Assembly (NCBI GenBank): GCA_008973525.1
Contig: WACJ01000503.1
Coordinates: 1,674,001-1,738,000, forward strand
Source: Stenopsyche tienmushanensis
Taxonomy: Eukaryota > Arthropoda > Insecta > Trichoptera > Stenopsychidae
DNA: 64,000 bases
Reading direction: 5' to 3'
The position numbers and the translations under genes were made by a program. The notes under the pieces are model-generated. The model saw only the letters and a list, made by a program, of their open reading frames with translations, made no database searches and was not told where the DNA came from. Below, piece after piece: positions 47,454 through 60,170 of this stretch. The stretch's first letter is position 1. Each line of letters opens with the position of its first letter.

Positions 47454-50400
47454 AAATAGTATATAATGTATTGCTATATACATATTTTTTAAGTAAAATG
47501 TTGGTGAGCACTGATCCAATGTACTCGGCCTTGTGCTTGAACGTCCTTGCTAATCTTGGTGCAATAAACCTTTATTCTCTCGCTCCTACCACTTCTTATG
47601 TACATCTTTGCAGAAGTAAAAAATGCCAAGAACAATCGCTATTTTTCGCATAGTCATACTCGTGTTCTTTTTGTGTGCATAATAAACTGTGTATTAAACT
47701 AATATATCTTTTTTATACTTTTAAGGATCGCTCTTCATCTTATGCAATTATTAAAGAGTACATGCTAAGAGAATCGCTAATAAATACAATACGTTTATTA
47801 CATTGCACAATACCATATCCATAGTTTAATTATTGCTTGATGGTTAAATACCTTTATTGGTTGGACAGGATGTATAATTATTATATAGTATTTGCTTTCA
47901 ATGAATCTCGTCAGTGTCCTTATTAAAATTGATTATAGTTAGCAGTTTTTGTGAATCAAAGAATGTACGGAGGGTCAAGGGAATTATAACATGCGTATGT
48001 GCGTCCAAGTCGTGTTATAATCATTACTGTGCTCCGTGTATACCATGATGATTTTAGCATCACGTCTTATTTTCCGTGGTTAAATAATTGCACCTAAACA
48101 GTTTTATGGGATTTCTTCCGTTCCCATAAAATACGTCTTCATTTTGTCTTAATACCCAATAATGCGGCCTTCTTGAAATCACCGCTCGATTGAGGAATAT
48201 CTTCTCGGCGTATATACGTGCATACATGGAAGCCTTCGAATTTACTCCCTTTTCATAGATTCAAATCTCAGTACAATGTATCCACATGGAAGTGCTTAAA
48301 TGCTTTTTCATACTTTGTAGAAAATTACTATGTATGATCATTTTTACAACATAACTTGAGTGTACAGGCTTAGATACCATTGGAATAGAAACGGGTTTCA
48401 AAACTCATTATAATGCATATAATGCAAAGAAACATATTTTAAATCCATACAGTTTTGTTGACATGACAGATTATTATTGTACAGGGTCATTCGCCATATC
48501 AAATGCTTCCAATTTCGCTACATTTTCATATATTAGCTTTTTTCAGTCCCTTCTATGGGATCATTTGCAACCACTTCCAAACGATACGATTTAAAAAATT
48601 TGGCCACATTTCCTGTGGATGTAAAGCTTAGAACTACAAATGACAGTATTGACAGCCGAAACGATCATCAACTATCTCGAAAAATTGATGCTAAAATTAG
48701 GTCAAATCCTAATCAGATCAAAGGATCATCATCAGAATCGATTTTTAGATCATGTTGAGCTTCAGATAAAACTAATTCTGACATAATACACTCAAACCTC
48801 TTTTTGTGCGATTTCGAAGTTATTATTTTTAATGCATTTTTTCTTTTTTTTGTTTCATAAAGAGTATGTATCGAGATATTTTGGATAAAATAAGAAATAA
48901 ATCATCGACACTAACCGAAATTTGGGAAATTATAATTTGGGACTGTAAATCATATTGCATCTGCTATCGCCGAATCACAAACATGCCCTTTATTCCGATT
49001 TAGATTTTTGAAAAAAATGATTTCTTTTTTTGCATTTTTACAATGTTTCGATTTTTAAAAATACATTCCCCAAAGGGATTTCCAAAATTCCAACTACTTA
49101 TGGAGTTATAGCTATTTTAGTGAGGCGGCAACTTGGCCGGTCCTACCATAATGAAATCTTTTAACGCGTTTTTATCGAAACTACTTTTTTCAACACATTT
49201 GATATCATATCTTATTTTTTAATTAATTAATTTGCTTCAAACTGGGTACGAATATTTTCTACATAACCCTCTGTTATTCCTACCAGATTTATGTCACATT
49301 TTATTCTTTAACTATTTAAAAAAAAATTGAAACTTTGACAAAAAAAAGCCGAAAAATGAATGGCATCTCAAATGGATGTTAGATATCCTTAAAATTTTAC
49401 CAATTGTTTTTTAATTGCTTTATTGTTTTCCTGTTTTTTATGAGCTTTTTTTATGCGATTTTGGATATATTTTATATAGCTGTTTCAAAGTTATGCGATT
49501 TTAAAATCCATATTTTTGTGCGATTTTCTGCGGAACGCATCTACCGCACAAAAAAGAGGCTTAAGTGTACATTGCATTTCTATATTCCGCTTGTCATTTC
49601 GCTCAATTCTGATTAAATTACCGTGCCTAATTATTTCATATGAAAATTTTATACGGATTTCTGATTAAAATCTTTAGATTTTGCATACGTTTATAATTTT
49701 TATAAAATAAATAAAAATCTATGTTTCCATTATCGAAGGCTCTGGAACAGGTATCATACGCATTAAATAATAATTAATTTGAATAGGGCTGAGGAATTTT
49801 ATTTTAAATCAATTTAATATTTATACCCATGGAGCCATACAATCATTTAGCTCTTATCTGGATCGAATAATTTTATTTTCAACTTAATAATAGCATCGAA
49901 ATATTTCAATTATGATGCAAGTCTTAAAACACTTAGATAACTCCGATATTGCAGATTATCCAGCATCTATATTTGGATTAATAACAGCCTTCGTAATTCA
50001 TCATCGTCTCGTATCATTCTTGTGGTAAAACGAAAAAGACTCCATTTACACGTTTATAATTTTTATTTCGAGAATATGCATACTGTAAATCGATTATTGC
50101 AGACTCCGGTTATACGTCAAAATTAAAGAACTAAATTGTAGGAGAGACGATTGCTTTGTAATGAAAAGTTATTGATAGCATATTATTATCTTGCTGGCTG
50201 CTCATTCAGCCGACTCTCGAAGGTTCTATGTCAAATTGAAAAGGCTTTTTTTTCTTGGAGCACACCGTTGATTGATTTCGTATGAAACCTTTCGATGGCG
50301 ATCATATAAAATGTACTATCTAGTGGCTGAAATGGTCTATTCATCATTCGCTTATTTATCATGTCATCATAAATGGATCGATCCGATACCTACATTTTAT

Positions 50401-51550
50401 TTGCGAATGTCGATATTCAATCACTTGTATTTTTTGCTCAAAAACGTCTTTCTGTTTTGCATGATTCCATTTATTTGCAATCATCTATAACTTGATCATT
50501 TTTGATTTTTTTAGCTCCGTAATATATTTTATTTATTCTAAGTTTGAAATATGTTGCCCTCATCAAAAATTTATCTCTCTCAAATTTTAACAACATATCC
50601 AAAATATATTACTTTTGTCATTTTACAGGACCTTGTATTTTATTTCGCTTTCCTTCCAAAATGAGATTCGACCTATTCAACATGCTTGATATCCAGTATT
50701 ACGTCTTAATTGCGCCAATTTTCTCGATTTAATGATGAATTGAAATATCACATTTTTAAACATACCAGTGAACGTTTGCAGCGAATGATTTCTTATAGTA
50801 TTATACATACCAATAATCTGATTTTACCTTTCAAACGCCCTACGCCTAATGTCATTTATTTTAAAAAAATGTTTGATGACTTTTATATGGTGTACCAAAT
50901 ACATATCATGGTAGCGCGCGGGTGTTTTTTGGCACGCTAAGAAAAGGGTTAAGAAAATATTTTAGATTTAATAGAAATCAATTTTCTCCAAAGAAACTTT
51001 GTTGATTAATTAGAAGAATAATAAATTATTTTACAAATAATAACAATTGCTATATAAACTATATTTGCTTGTTTCTCTCAATATTTTCTTGTATTTATTT
51101 CTTAAATTCAGGAGTATTTTAAAAGCACAGGGCCTTAATCAGACTACTTGTAAACTTACGAATGTTTTTACCGCACACAGTTTTTATATATGAAACGGGA
51201 TTCACAATCTTCATCTTTAACTTTCAATATTTAAACATACCAGGTTAGTTAAGTTTGATAAATGTCCATATAAATGTCTCGAAAAATCCTTATAAATAGT
51301 CCCAAATACATAGTTAACCCTTACAGTACTTAATATTTTCCATGATACAGAAAAGTAGCACTTGTAACTTATATCTTAGGTGCAAATTTCCAAAATTATT
51401 GGAATATTCGTAAACTTCTCCACAATGTTAAGTTGAAACTCAATCCTTAAACTTAGGATCAAACTACATATGTGCCTATTTTTTTCATAAATCGGATCTT
51501 TATCATAATCATAACACAATACGCATATCTTCTTCTTTTTCAATCTATTT
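47454..51550. other. AT-rich stretch, nothing recognised
   Basis: 4.1 kb without a credible gene or repeat partner. Frames of 60-76 codons (for example 48555-48758 + and 50710-50940 +) show no recognisable motif. Confidence 0.5.
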
Positions 51551-51557
51551 CGATATA

Positions 51558-51667
51558 ACACATCACTCAATAAGTTCGTAGGATTTTTTAATGAATTCCG
51601 AGAAAACGACCCCAAATTAAGATGTTTAAAGCAAAAGTAAATCCTACGAACTTATTGAGCGAAGTGT
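51558..51667. mobile_element. 110-bp mariner-like MITE
   Basis: 29-bp terminal inverted repeats lie at 51558-51586 and 51639-51667 with two mismatches. They are built around ctcaataagttcgtagg, a word typical of mariner-family ends. Only 52 bp lie between them. TA lies at the left edge (51556-51557), but the right edge reads AA, so the expected TA duplication is imperfect. A single-ended relative is at 44139-44213. Confidence 0.8.
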
Positions 51668-51699
51668 AATCGATAATTTTATCCAATAAGGACAAACGG

Positions 51700-52090
51700 A
51701 CACCTCAATGTCCGGGGCTTATTTGCAAGGCTGTTTGGTCTTGTAACTGGAGTTGTCCGGCGGTCGTTTATCTTCATTGTATCGTGGACTTGTTGAAACG
51801 GAATTTGGCGTAGAGACGTCGATCAGAAACAGTTTTCAGCAGAACGATTGGAAGTGATTTTGGGCTCGTTTGTAGCCCGTGGCGTGACGCTCATTATTCC
51901 GTGAAAGCTATTCAAGAGCTTTGCGCAACCTTACGTCCGATCTACCGATCCGCTCCGCGTGTAATCTGCCTACGTGCGTACATTTTGCCTAGTCATCTTT
52001 TCGACGACGACGGCCCGCAATCACACACTGAGCCCCACACTGATAACTTCTATTCGCGTGTCAAAAGACGATAAGATTACATTCAATCAC
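51700..52090. promoter_or_regulatory. GC/CpG-raised block, possible regulatory element
   Basis: About 390 bp with many CpG dinucleotides and no good open frame lie between the MITE and AT-rich DNA. It could be a promoter or enhancer, or an old mobile-element piece. It shows no TATA box or splice site that would decide. Confidence 0.2.
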
Positions 52091-54880
52091 TGCTAAAATC
52101 TGACCACGATCGTTCGAGTCAATCGGCGTTTATAAAGCGTTATTGTAATTTCCAATGAAATATGTTTTTTTTATGGTATCTTAAATCATATTATAAACAT
52201 GATAAGTGCAATTGTTATTGCGTACATATATTCTCCGAGCATTTAATTTTTTCATTATATTTGCTTACGTGTGATTTTATGACCTATAAATATCTCTCGC
52301 TGTGTAGTTGCCACCCGAACCATTTCTCGTCGCATTTTACACATATATAAAATAATGCTCACCATCCACCGTTTACCCACCTGTGATTACTGAGAAATTC
52401 CCTATAAAATTTGCATTCCAATTAAGGCTTCAATATATCTTTAAGCATATTCGAAGCCCTTCCTTCGCCATGGATGAGCATTTCAGTGCATTCAATAAAT
52501 GATACAGGAAATCACCGGTGAAATTATAGATCATTAATCTATATCCTTGAGCTAGAAAAGAATTGCCACATTTTTCTACAAATTTCCTCCACTCTAACAA
52601 GCGTGAACCATAGTTACGGATGTTATGCCCATAAATATATTCAGCCGGCGAATGAAAAGCTTATATATCGATATAGTAAGTTTTTATGATAAAATGATAT
52701 ACACTTGTATTTAAAATTATATTATTATTTCTTCTTATTTATCGGGATCATATAGTTCCTAATGCTTTTTAATGTGTAATTAATCTATTTTCACTCCATT
52801 TATTATTTATCTACCCTTATGTACAGACGAAAATGGATTATTCTATTTTTGTCATTAATAGAAAATGCTTATGGCTATATTAATAATCATTCAATTTTAT
52901 GAAAATGATATGCAATTAATATATATATTTGAAATATTGGATAAAGGTAAAATTTTTAACATAATTTTACCCCTTAAAAACCTAAAAAATGCGATTTAAA
53001 ACCCGTTTTTCTAACGTTTTAAGTAATTAAAATCATATATAAAGAATTTCTGTGTAGTTAAATAAGTGTATAGTTAAGGTTGTAGTAAAATAATGTCAAA
53101 AATTTAAAATGATACGATTATTTTATCAACATTAAAAAAAACGATGAAAAACGATTCATTTTCGAGCATCAAGGGATTGCCCCCCTTAACAGCTATAATC
53201 GAACTAAATTTGTAACAATTGACCTGGCGAACAATGCATCAAAGCTTATATACTTTTTAACTGATCGCAATTCCTAAATTTAAATTGCAAATAACTACTG
53301 ATTTCATGTTATCGAAATAAAAATTGATTTTTCCTTATTTTTCAATGCACGTCAAGATGATTTATCAAGATGATGATCACACCCAATATTGAGGACCTTC
53401 AGTTTTTAATAAGTATACTTTCACTACTCTTCTGTTATTAGGCGACTCCAATATAATCATATATTTGATGTTTAATCATCATTTACGTAATGTTCAAATT
53501 TAATTTATTCCAATACTTGCATCTATTAGATACGTATAATTTTCATATTCGTTTATCATTATAAGACTTCATCGGTACTTCAAAGCCTGAATGAAGAAAT
53601 ACGCATTGCCCTGTGAAGGTTCTTACGTATGCATTTTTTGGTTTAATGATCACACCATTGTTCAGTGGACATTCTTTTGCATTTATTATGTCAATTTTCA
53701 AGACGTCTTGAGGCATCATCGATCCACAATAAATTTGTAAATGATGATGCATGTGTGCAAGTGTCGAAATTATATCGGACACGTTACGCTTTTCGACTTA
53801 ATTGATATGATGATCTTATCCGGAGGGATAAAATCATATTCGGTTCCACTCGTGCCCACTTTTAAATAACATATTTCAACTTGTGCGTATGACAGCATCC
53901 AATATTTTACATCCACTCATGTGGACGGCTCTCAGACTCTTCACAGTGGAACATTCCCGGAAAAAGTACTTTTGATTTTACTTTTTTTTAATTAACGATA
54001 CCTAAAGCAGTGAGTTGTTGTGTTTTATAAAATTATTTTTTTGAATTCTATATTCGTCAATTTAGCGAGAGCTTTTAAGCTGGATTATTGACCAAGGTAA
54101 AAGCTCATTAGAACGATTATCCATACGACCATGGCTGATTATGTCATGACTATGTGCGTGCCTCCCTGCGTATATAATCAATGTCAACAGCGACAATGAT
54201 GTTAATATTTATGTATAGCGTGTTGAAAGGCTTTCATTGATATATTACGGTTATAATAGCCGGTGGCGAGGCATTGATTGAAAGTGGTAATTGACACTCG
54301 AAATGTTGTTTACTCATTGCTATTCTGCTATGATGAACCTATTTAGAACCCTCTTCGAAATAAGTAACCTCCGACATTTTGAATCTTAATTACATGGTTT
54401 TTTTTGACATCGCCATAGATAGACCCTCGTAATTTTGAAGGCAGGATATGAACTTTAAAAATTTACGGGTATCGAATTGTAGGGTCTTGCGGGTGGCCTT
54501 TCTCACAGGCGATTTATCGACCAATTATGGGGTTTTTAGGCCAACGGCACAAGAGCCTTCCGACTAATATTTATAGCTTCTTCCCGTTTAACCATGGCTT
54601 CAAAATAATTTAAAATTGCTCTCACAGAATACTGTGAGAAATTCGATTCTAAGCGACGAAGAAATTTGTTAGCCTTCATCTTAACAACGTTCTCACCCCT
54701 TTAATTCAGGCTAATCGCTTGAATTGTAAGTATTTAAAATTATCTATATTTTATCCTTATATAATATGTTGTAAATTATATTTATTTTCAATATAAGATG
54801 TTTTATAGTAACATTATGAATAATGCCTTCCATATCCATCTTCCGTTGCTTGTATTTCTGTGGAAACACTCAAAAAATAA
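52091..54880. other. AT-rich stretch; mild GC rise at 53900-54700
   Basis: No gene was recognised. A 79-codon minus-strand frame (53543-53782) with several His residues (HMHHH) has no known match. Confidence 0.45.
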
Positions 54881-54882
54881 TT

Positions 54883-54961
54883 ACACTCGGACCTCATACA
54901 ACACCGTTTTATATAACACGTTTTCAAAAATGGTGACATATTTTTTACAACACGCTTTAAT
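54883..54961. mobile_element. Single-ended DNA transposon terminus, copy 1
   Basis: 'acactcggacctcatacaac', then 'gttttatataacacgttttc', then 'ttttttacaacacgctttaa'. These match 57347-57440 in order and orientation. The 'ACTCG.ACCTCG.ATAACACGG' style of end is typical of pogo/Tigger-like elements. No opposite end was found. Confidence 0.45.
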
Positions 54962-56430
54962 TACTCAGAAAGCAGTTGCAGCGAAGTAGCTACATGTTTC
55001 ACATTAAAAACAGTCAATGAAGACATAAAATTGGCTATTAAATTAGATTTATCTTTTATAGAAAATTATCTTGTGATGTAAAGAAGTTTAAAATTCAAGA
55101 CATGGACCGGGCATGGCGTCCGATCGCGATACGCTATTTCGTTGTATCAGCGGTCCAGATTTTGGACCGGTTGGACACAGTAACCTTGTGGCCACTCTCT
55201 TTAATTTTAAGGCGTTCAGGGCTTTCTGCCATAAATAAAGGGAAAATGCGTTCCTGGGGGCTTCTATGACCTCGATAGAATCGTAGAGTCCCCCCCCCCC
55301 CCCTGCGTATTGATTTATATATCATATAGCTAATCTTAACTAATTCATCTTCCCGCGCTCAGAGGTTAAGTAGCCACAAGCAGTGGAGAAATAACGAGTC
55401 CTCGCAGGACAAGTTAGCGAACCGAATTTAGTTCTTTATATCAAATGAATCAGAACTCATTAGATATGTGCTATCATAAAACCGATAAAAACCCTTAATA
55501 TTTCAATCGGGATTGAATTTTTTTTCTTTCTTAATTATTAAGAGAACAAATAATTTGCTATCATAAATTCTCCCATTTTAATCAGTTATATTATTAATCC
55601 TGCAATGATGTTGAAGTTAATCTATCCAAGATCAACATTTTATTACTATTGTTTATTGCTTAATTTTATTACTATTTATATATTGCTTTAATTGTGTTTC
55701 AATACAACGCTATTTTGCAGCACATACGTAAGCAAAATGAGCATTGCTTCACTTTACGACGAAATTCGCTTTGCGTTGAGCGATCTGTGCCTTTATACAT
55801 GGTCGTAAAGGTCAACGAATGGTTATTCCATATTTATTAAGAGCACAAAAAAATATCCTCCCGCTGCTGATTTCTATAATAGGCGCTTATTTATTAGAAA
55901 ATTGAGGAATTAATGCATGGATCTGAACAGTAAATTTGTTTTCATCCTCTCCGGAAATGAATTACAAACAATGATTCAATCAGCTTCCCGGTACTTGCTA
56001 CGAACAAATTGTTCTTGAAAAAGATTCAAGTAATGAAATATTTGAGTTAAAAATTCTATATGTTTATCTCATTCAAGAAATAATATTGAATGTAGCTGTA
56101 TTATAACGAGAGTTCTGCACTGCGGTCCGTATTATCAAGAAATTCTTCGGCAAGCAGTTGATGATGATGCAGTCACACCCACATACGTTTTAAAATTGTC
56201 AATTATTTCTCAGAGTGAATTGCATAACAGAGGGTTTTTATTTGAATCGTATTATTATGGGCCTTTTTACCGGTCTTTATTTTCTCAGCACATTAGAGAA
56301 TTTTGCCCGTAACGAAAATAAATTTTCGCAAATTCACATAAACATCGTGTCATTAAATGGTACGATTTGTTTAATTCCACAGCGAAATAATCGACTTATT
56401 AAATAATGTTGTGCGTTTTTTGCCTGGATC
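54962..56430. other. Mixed stretch with a C14 run
   Basis: 55090-55450 is GC-raised and contains a run of 14 C (55290-55303). An acceptor-like tattttgcag ends at 55720, seven bases before a donor-like GTAAGC. No gene is called. Confidence 0.4.
55290..55303. repeat. Homopolymer C14
   Basis: Fourteen consecutive C on the + strand, the longest G/C homopolymer noticed in the window. It is likely length-variable and prone to sequencing error. Confidence 0.9.
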
Positions 56431-56538
56431 CAATTCACAGTGGTCGAGGATGTCTTTCGCGTATAAGAAATGCGCCCACAACCAGATCGATCAGATCAAT
56501 CGCTTGCGTTATTATTTGTTGTTTTTCTTTTTTCGCAG

Positions 56539-56603
56539 GCGATTATCATCATCTCGTTATCCGCTAACAATGCACATCAAAGAGCTAATAGAGGGTCGAG
56601 GAA
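56539..56603 (+). CDS. Candidate 65-nt exon of a + strand gene
   Basis: A very strong acceptor (gtttttcttttttcgcag ending at 56538) is followed, 65 nt later, by a consensus donor (GAGGAA|GTAAGT, GT at 56604). Two frames are open; one contains MHIKELIEGRG and the other AIIIISLSANNAHQRA. The third has an early stop. The frame with MHIKELIEGRG also stays open on both sides of the splice sites (56411-56656), so openness alone adds little. It has the same strand as the ratchet sites and the 42-nt exon. I do not recognise the peptide. It could be a regulated exon of the same gene, or chance. Confidence 0.35.
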
Positions 56604-56609
56604 GTAAGT

Positions 56610-57345
56610 GCATTCCTTTTGAGGTTTTTCGTGTGTTCCATGGCCTGTTCGATTAATTGAACACGATCTGTCGCTAATTTGAGCTTACCGTTATGTGTCC
56701 TGTGGCCAGGGGTAACGAAAGAGCGTATCGGCGAACCCATCGGCAGTGGGACCTCAGAGGCCGCGACCTCCTCGCCGGAGTGGACCTCAAGGCCCGCAAC
56801 TCTGCAATTACTTATTGAATGATCTGATGCTATGCACGCCAACATTAAAATCTAATTTGCGAAGGTTGAATGGCCACAGGAAAATATATACGCACGTGGA
56901 TTGAAACAGCTTCGATTTTTGCGGCTTTCTTCGGACTCATCTTCGCTGTAATTACTTCTTAATTGCGCACTAGACATATAGAGTCATCCGAGATGGAATA
57001 ATCATTTTCCTTTGGTGCTTTTATCTTTCCTTTTAGCACGTGCAATTCATTCCGTTTTTTGCGCGTGCGCAATCAGGAAGTTGCAGTAGCGCATTTTCAT
57101 CCCCATTTAATTTAAAAGTCAAGTGCTTGATTATTAACAAAATCCGCTGTACACTTCATGATCTTATAGGTGAAAATTATGATGATGTCTGATGTAGAGG
57201 TGGAACTGAGCTATCTGACGGAGTGGTTGAAACGAAAAATTAAATACTCAAAATTTCAATTCTGCTTTAAAAAATTATATAGAATGTCAAAGTATTTTTG
57301 GAGTAATTATTTAGCTGAAATATGAAATTTCACCTTAATATTAAA
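56610..57345. other. GC-raised to mixed non-coding block
   Basis: 56650-57080 has raised GC and CpG, perhaps a regulatory patch next to the candidate exon. A mirror-image 86-codon minus-strand frame (56585-56845) is not called. Confidence 0.35.
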
Positions 57346-57346
57346 A

Positions 57347-57450
57347 TACACTCGGGCCTCGTGTAACACGGCTTTATACAGCACGGTTTTATATAACACG
57401 TTTGTAAAAATGTTGCCATGCTTTTTACAACACATTTTATATAACAAGGT
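57347..57450. mobile_element. Single-ended DNA transposon terminus, copy 2
   Basis: 'acactcgggcctcgtgtaac', then 'acggttttatataacacg', 'ctttttacaacacattttat' and 'ataacaagg' pair with 54883-54961. The pogo/Tigger-like style of end supports a DNA transposon or MITE whose other end is lost. Confidence 0.45.
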
Positions 57451-58115
57451 TTGAAGGGAAAAAATATACGATTTGAAAGGAGTTGGATTATAAACTACGT
57501 CTAAAATGCCTGGAAAAAAAACGATTCACTTCCAAAACAATACCAAAATATCCTGAAAATTTCTAGAATCTGAAACTGTTCAATTTTGTATGCTCAGCGC
57601 AGTATTTTCTGTATATCCAATTTGTTTAATTTGGGTTTCTTCAGCGCCACACGTTAATTAAATTCATATGAATTCAAGCGACTTTCACTATAGTCACTGA
57701 TACACTAGATAATCTGTTTTCATTCAATTTTGCGGCCAACTGAAGAAATGAAAAATAATACAATAAAGTTATCCTCGGCATCCATAATAGATTTTGGACA
57801 ACTCGACCTTTTCCTATCCTTCAAATTTCCAAGTCTTCAAGTGGTATAATGCACCCCTTTGATAGAAATGTTCTTTTTTGTCAATTAGCTATTAATTAAT
57901 AATTTTAACATTGAAAATATGGTAAAATGAAATATTTGTAAGGGTTAATTGTTATGGTTTTTCATAAAATCTCAATAATACACTAAGAGTTTCCAAGCTT
58001 ATTATCATTATTGTATTACTTGCCACATGTTTTGCAGATCTTTTTATACTATTATATTAAAATAATGAAACATTTTGAATCTTAAGGCACATGTCAACAG
58101 AAATTTAAAAAAAAT
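57451..58115. other. AT-rich stretch, nothing recognised
   Basis: Between a transposon end fragment and a SINE body fragment. No features were noticed. Confidence 0.5.
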
Positions 58116-58144
58116 CGAAGCAGTAGCTTAAAATTTTCCTTAAC

Positions 58145-58245
58145 CATATGTGAAACCAATGGGAAACCACCACGTTAAAATTTTTAACCCTAGAAGAGTC
58201 TCCCATGGAGAGCGTCTGTAATCAATAACAGATATGGCACTGTCA
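58145..58245 (+). mobile_element. SINE body fragment (+)
   Basis: 'gggaaaccaccacgttaaaa' then 'ccctagaagagtctcccatg' and 'gcgtctgtaatc' pair with 37288-37355 ('catccctagaaaaatctctt', 'cgcctatatcc'). The head is inverted at 24.55 kb. The tRNA-like head is absent here. Confidence 0.5.
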
Positions 58246-59215
58246 GATGAAGAAGATCCGCATTAAATTATCTTCACTATAAAATAATAAATTTAAGTAT
58301 TTCATCTATCTTAATATTAATATACAATTGATAATCACACTTATCAAAAAATATTAATATGATTTTTGATGCTTCAAGCATTAATGGTTTCAGCATTTGT
58401 ACATCCTGTCGATAATGTAACAAAATAGCACTGTAACAGTGGAAAACCTAACCGAGCATCTTCCTTTTAAACACAAGACGATCTATCAAAATCTGCAAAT
58501 AAGGTGGGTCAATAAGATCCTCACGAATTATTGAAACTCAATTTGAAACAATAAAATAATGTCTGCTTTTCTCAACTCTATACAGTGCAAATGCTTCAAT
58601 TTGTAAATCGCTGCCGTTTGTAACACTATTGGAATTTACAGCTATAAAATCTAGCAAAATATCTATGTTTTCAATAAATAATCCAACTTTGTCATTCGAA
58701 AATGCAATCGCGCGTGAAAAAATAAAGATTCATTGAAACGTTGCAATATTTCCATCATATTGTTTAAAATGGACTCATAAAATCTTTTCACATCACATAT
58801 TCAATATTTTTTGCATGGATTAATTAATAGGTGTCGAATTTTATTCGTATTATCTCACAAAGTAATAATTATTTAGGACCTGTTGCATTATTATCGCCAA
58901 ATTTTTGTATGAGTGGCCATTAAAAATTTTAAAGCTCAACCTATATCCAAAGCAATCAACCGCTTTTTTTCTGATGAGAATCTCTTAATGAACGTGTTTT
59001 TTCACTACTTAATACTGCATTTTATGGTTTTATCTTTCTGAACTTCATAAATTTATTACGCTGCTTTTAAGTCTTTTACTCTGCCACTTACTGCAACAAA
59101 AACGTATCTGACGGCTTATAAAAAATATTATGGGAGGCATATAAATAAGTAAAGTATATAATCCAGCAAAATTAAGAGTACATTTTGGTAGTTCGTTTAA
59201 CTATAACGGGTTTTT
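58246..59215. other. AT-rich stretch, nothing recognised
   Basis: No frame, repeat partner or RNA signature was noticed. Confidence 0.5.
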
Positions 59216-59219
59216 GATT

Positions 59220-60170
59220 TTGGAGTCCTTCGAGTCGAATTTACGAGCTGATACGTTTAATTATGAATTTGCTCATTGTGGAATTTCGCTTGATACAAAA
59301 GCTGTTATGAATCCATTTATAAATACTGATCGTATCGCGGATGCTTAAATAAATTGACTTCTCTGATTCGGTACGAGCGCTTCAAAAGCAAATTTCGATT
59401 ATAAATTGATAATGCCTAAAAGCCTTCGCGAAACAAGGAAGTGGCGCTTTCAACTTTTGATACCGTCAATAAATCCCTTTGGCTGTTAAACGTCTCCGCG
59501 TGGATCTCTCGGGGAAGAGAAACGAACTCCTCGGCAAATATTCAATTTGGATGGCTGACCTCTATTGCGGTTTGATGGTGCCTTCTAGATGATTGCGGGG
59601 AAATCTCTTGATAATGGGATGCAAGGAAATCAAATCATGACTGTATGATGAATGGATTGATTTCCTCTCATCATCAAAGCCATTTATTTCAAAAGACATA
59701 ATGCCTATCTTTACATTTTTTTCGTTTATCAAAAAAATCACATAGTATCAATTATCCCCGATGATCTGACGCAGTGTCGTAATCCGGTCTATTCATCCCG
59801 GGCTGTTTTTTTTATGGTATTGGCTTAATAAGCGGAAAGTCAGGAAAGGATTAGATCAATAAATTACCATACGTTCACTCCCCTTCAATTTTAATTCAAT
59901 TAAATAGCAATAGTTTCCTCGTTCGCCGACAAAAGGCAATGGGCGTCGATTGTCCCAAGAGTTTATTGTTGCGGCATCAAGTTGCATTCTGATCCAACTT
60001 CCACCTGGCGCCCCGGAGTCTGCTCTTCATCATCACGCTACGTTGGCCATATCGACTAGACAAATACACTTCCTGTTTTATATTAATTTCATAAACCTCT
60101 GGCATGCAAATTCCCTTTGTATATCCAACAGATCTGACCAAGGATAAGGGGACGGATTATATACTCTAAG
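59220..60170. promoter_or_regulatory. Possible conserved cis-regulatory block
   Basis: About 950 bp of mixed composition with unique-looking sequence inside AT-rich flanks, similar in texture to 9460-10090. There is no good frame (the 65-codon one at 59950-60147 is featureless). An enhancer role is inference only. Confidence 0.2.
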
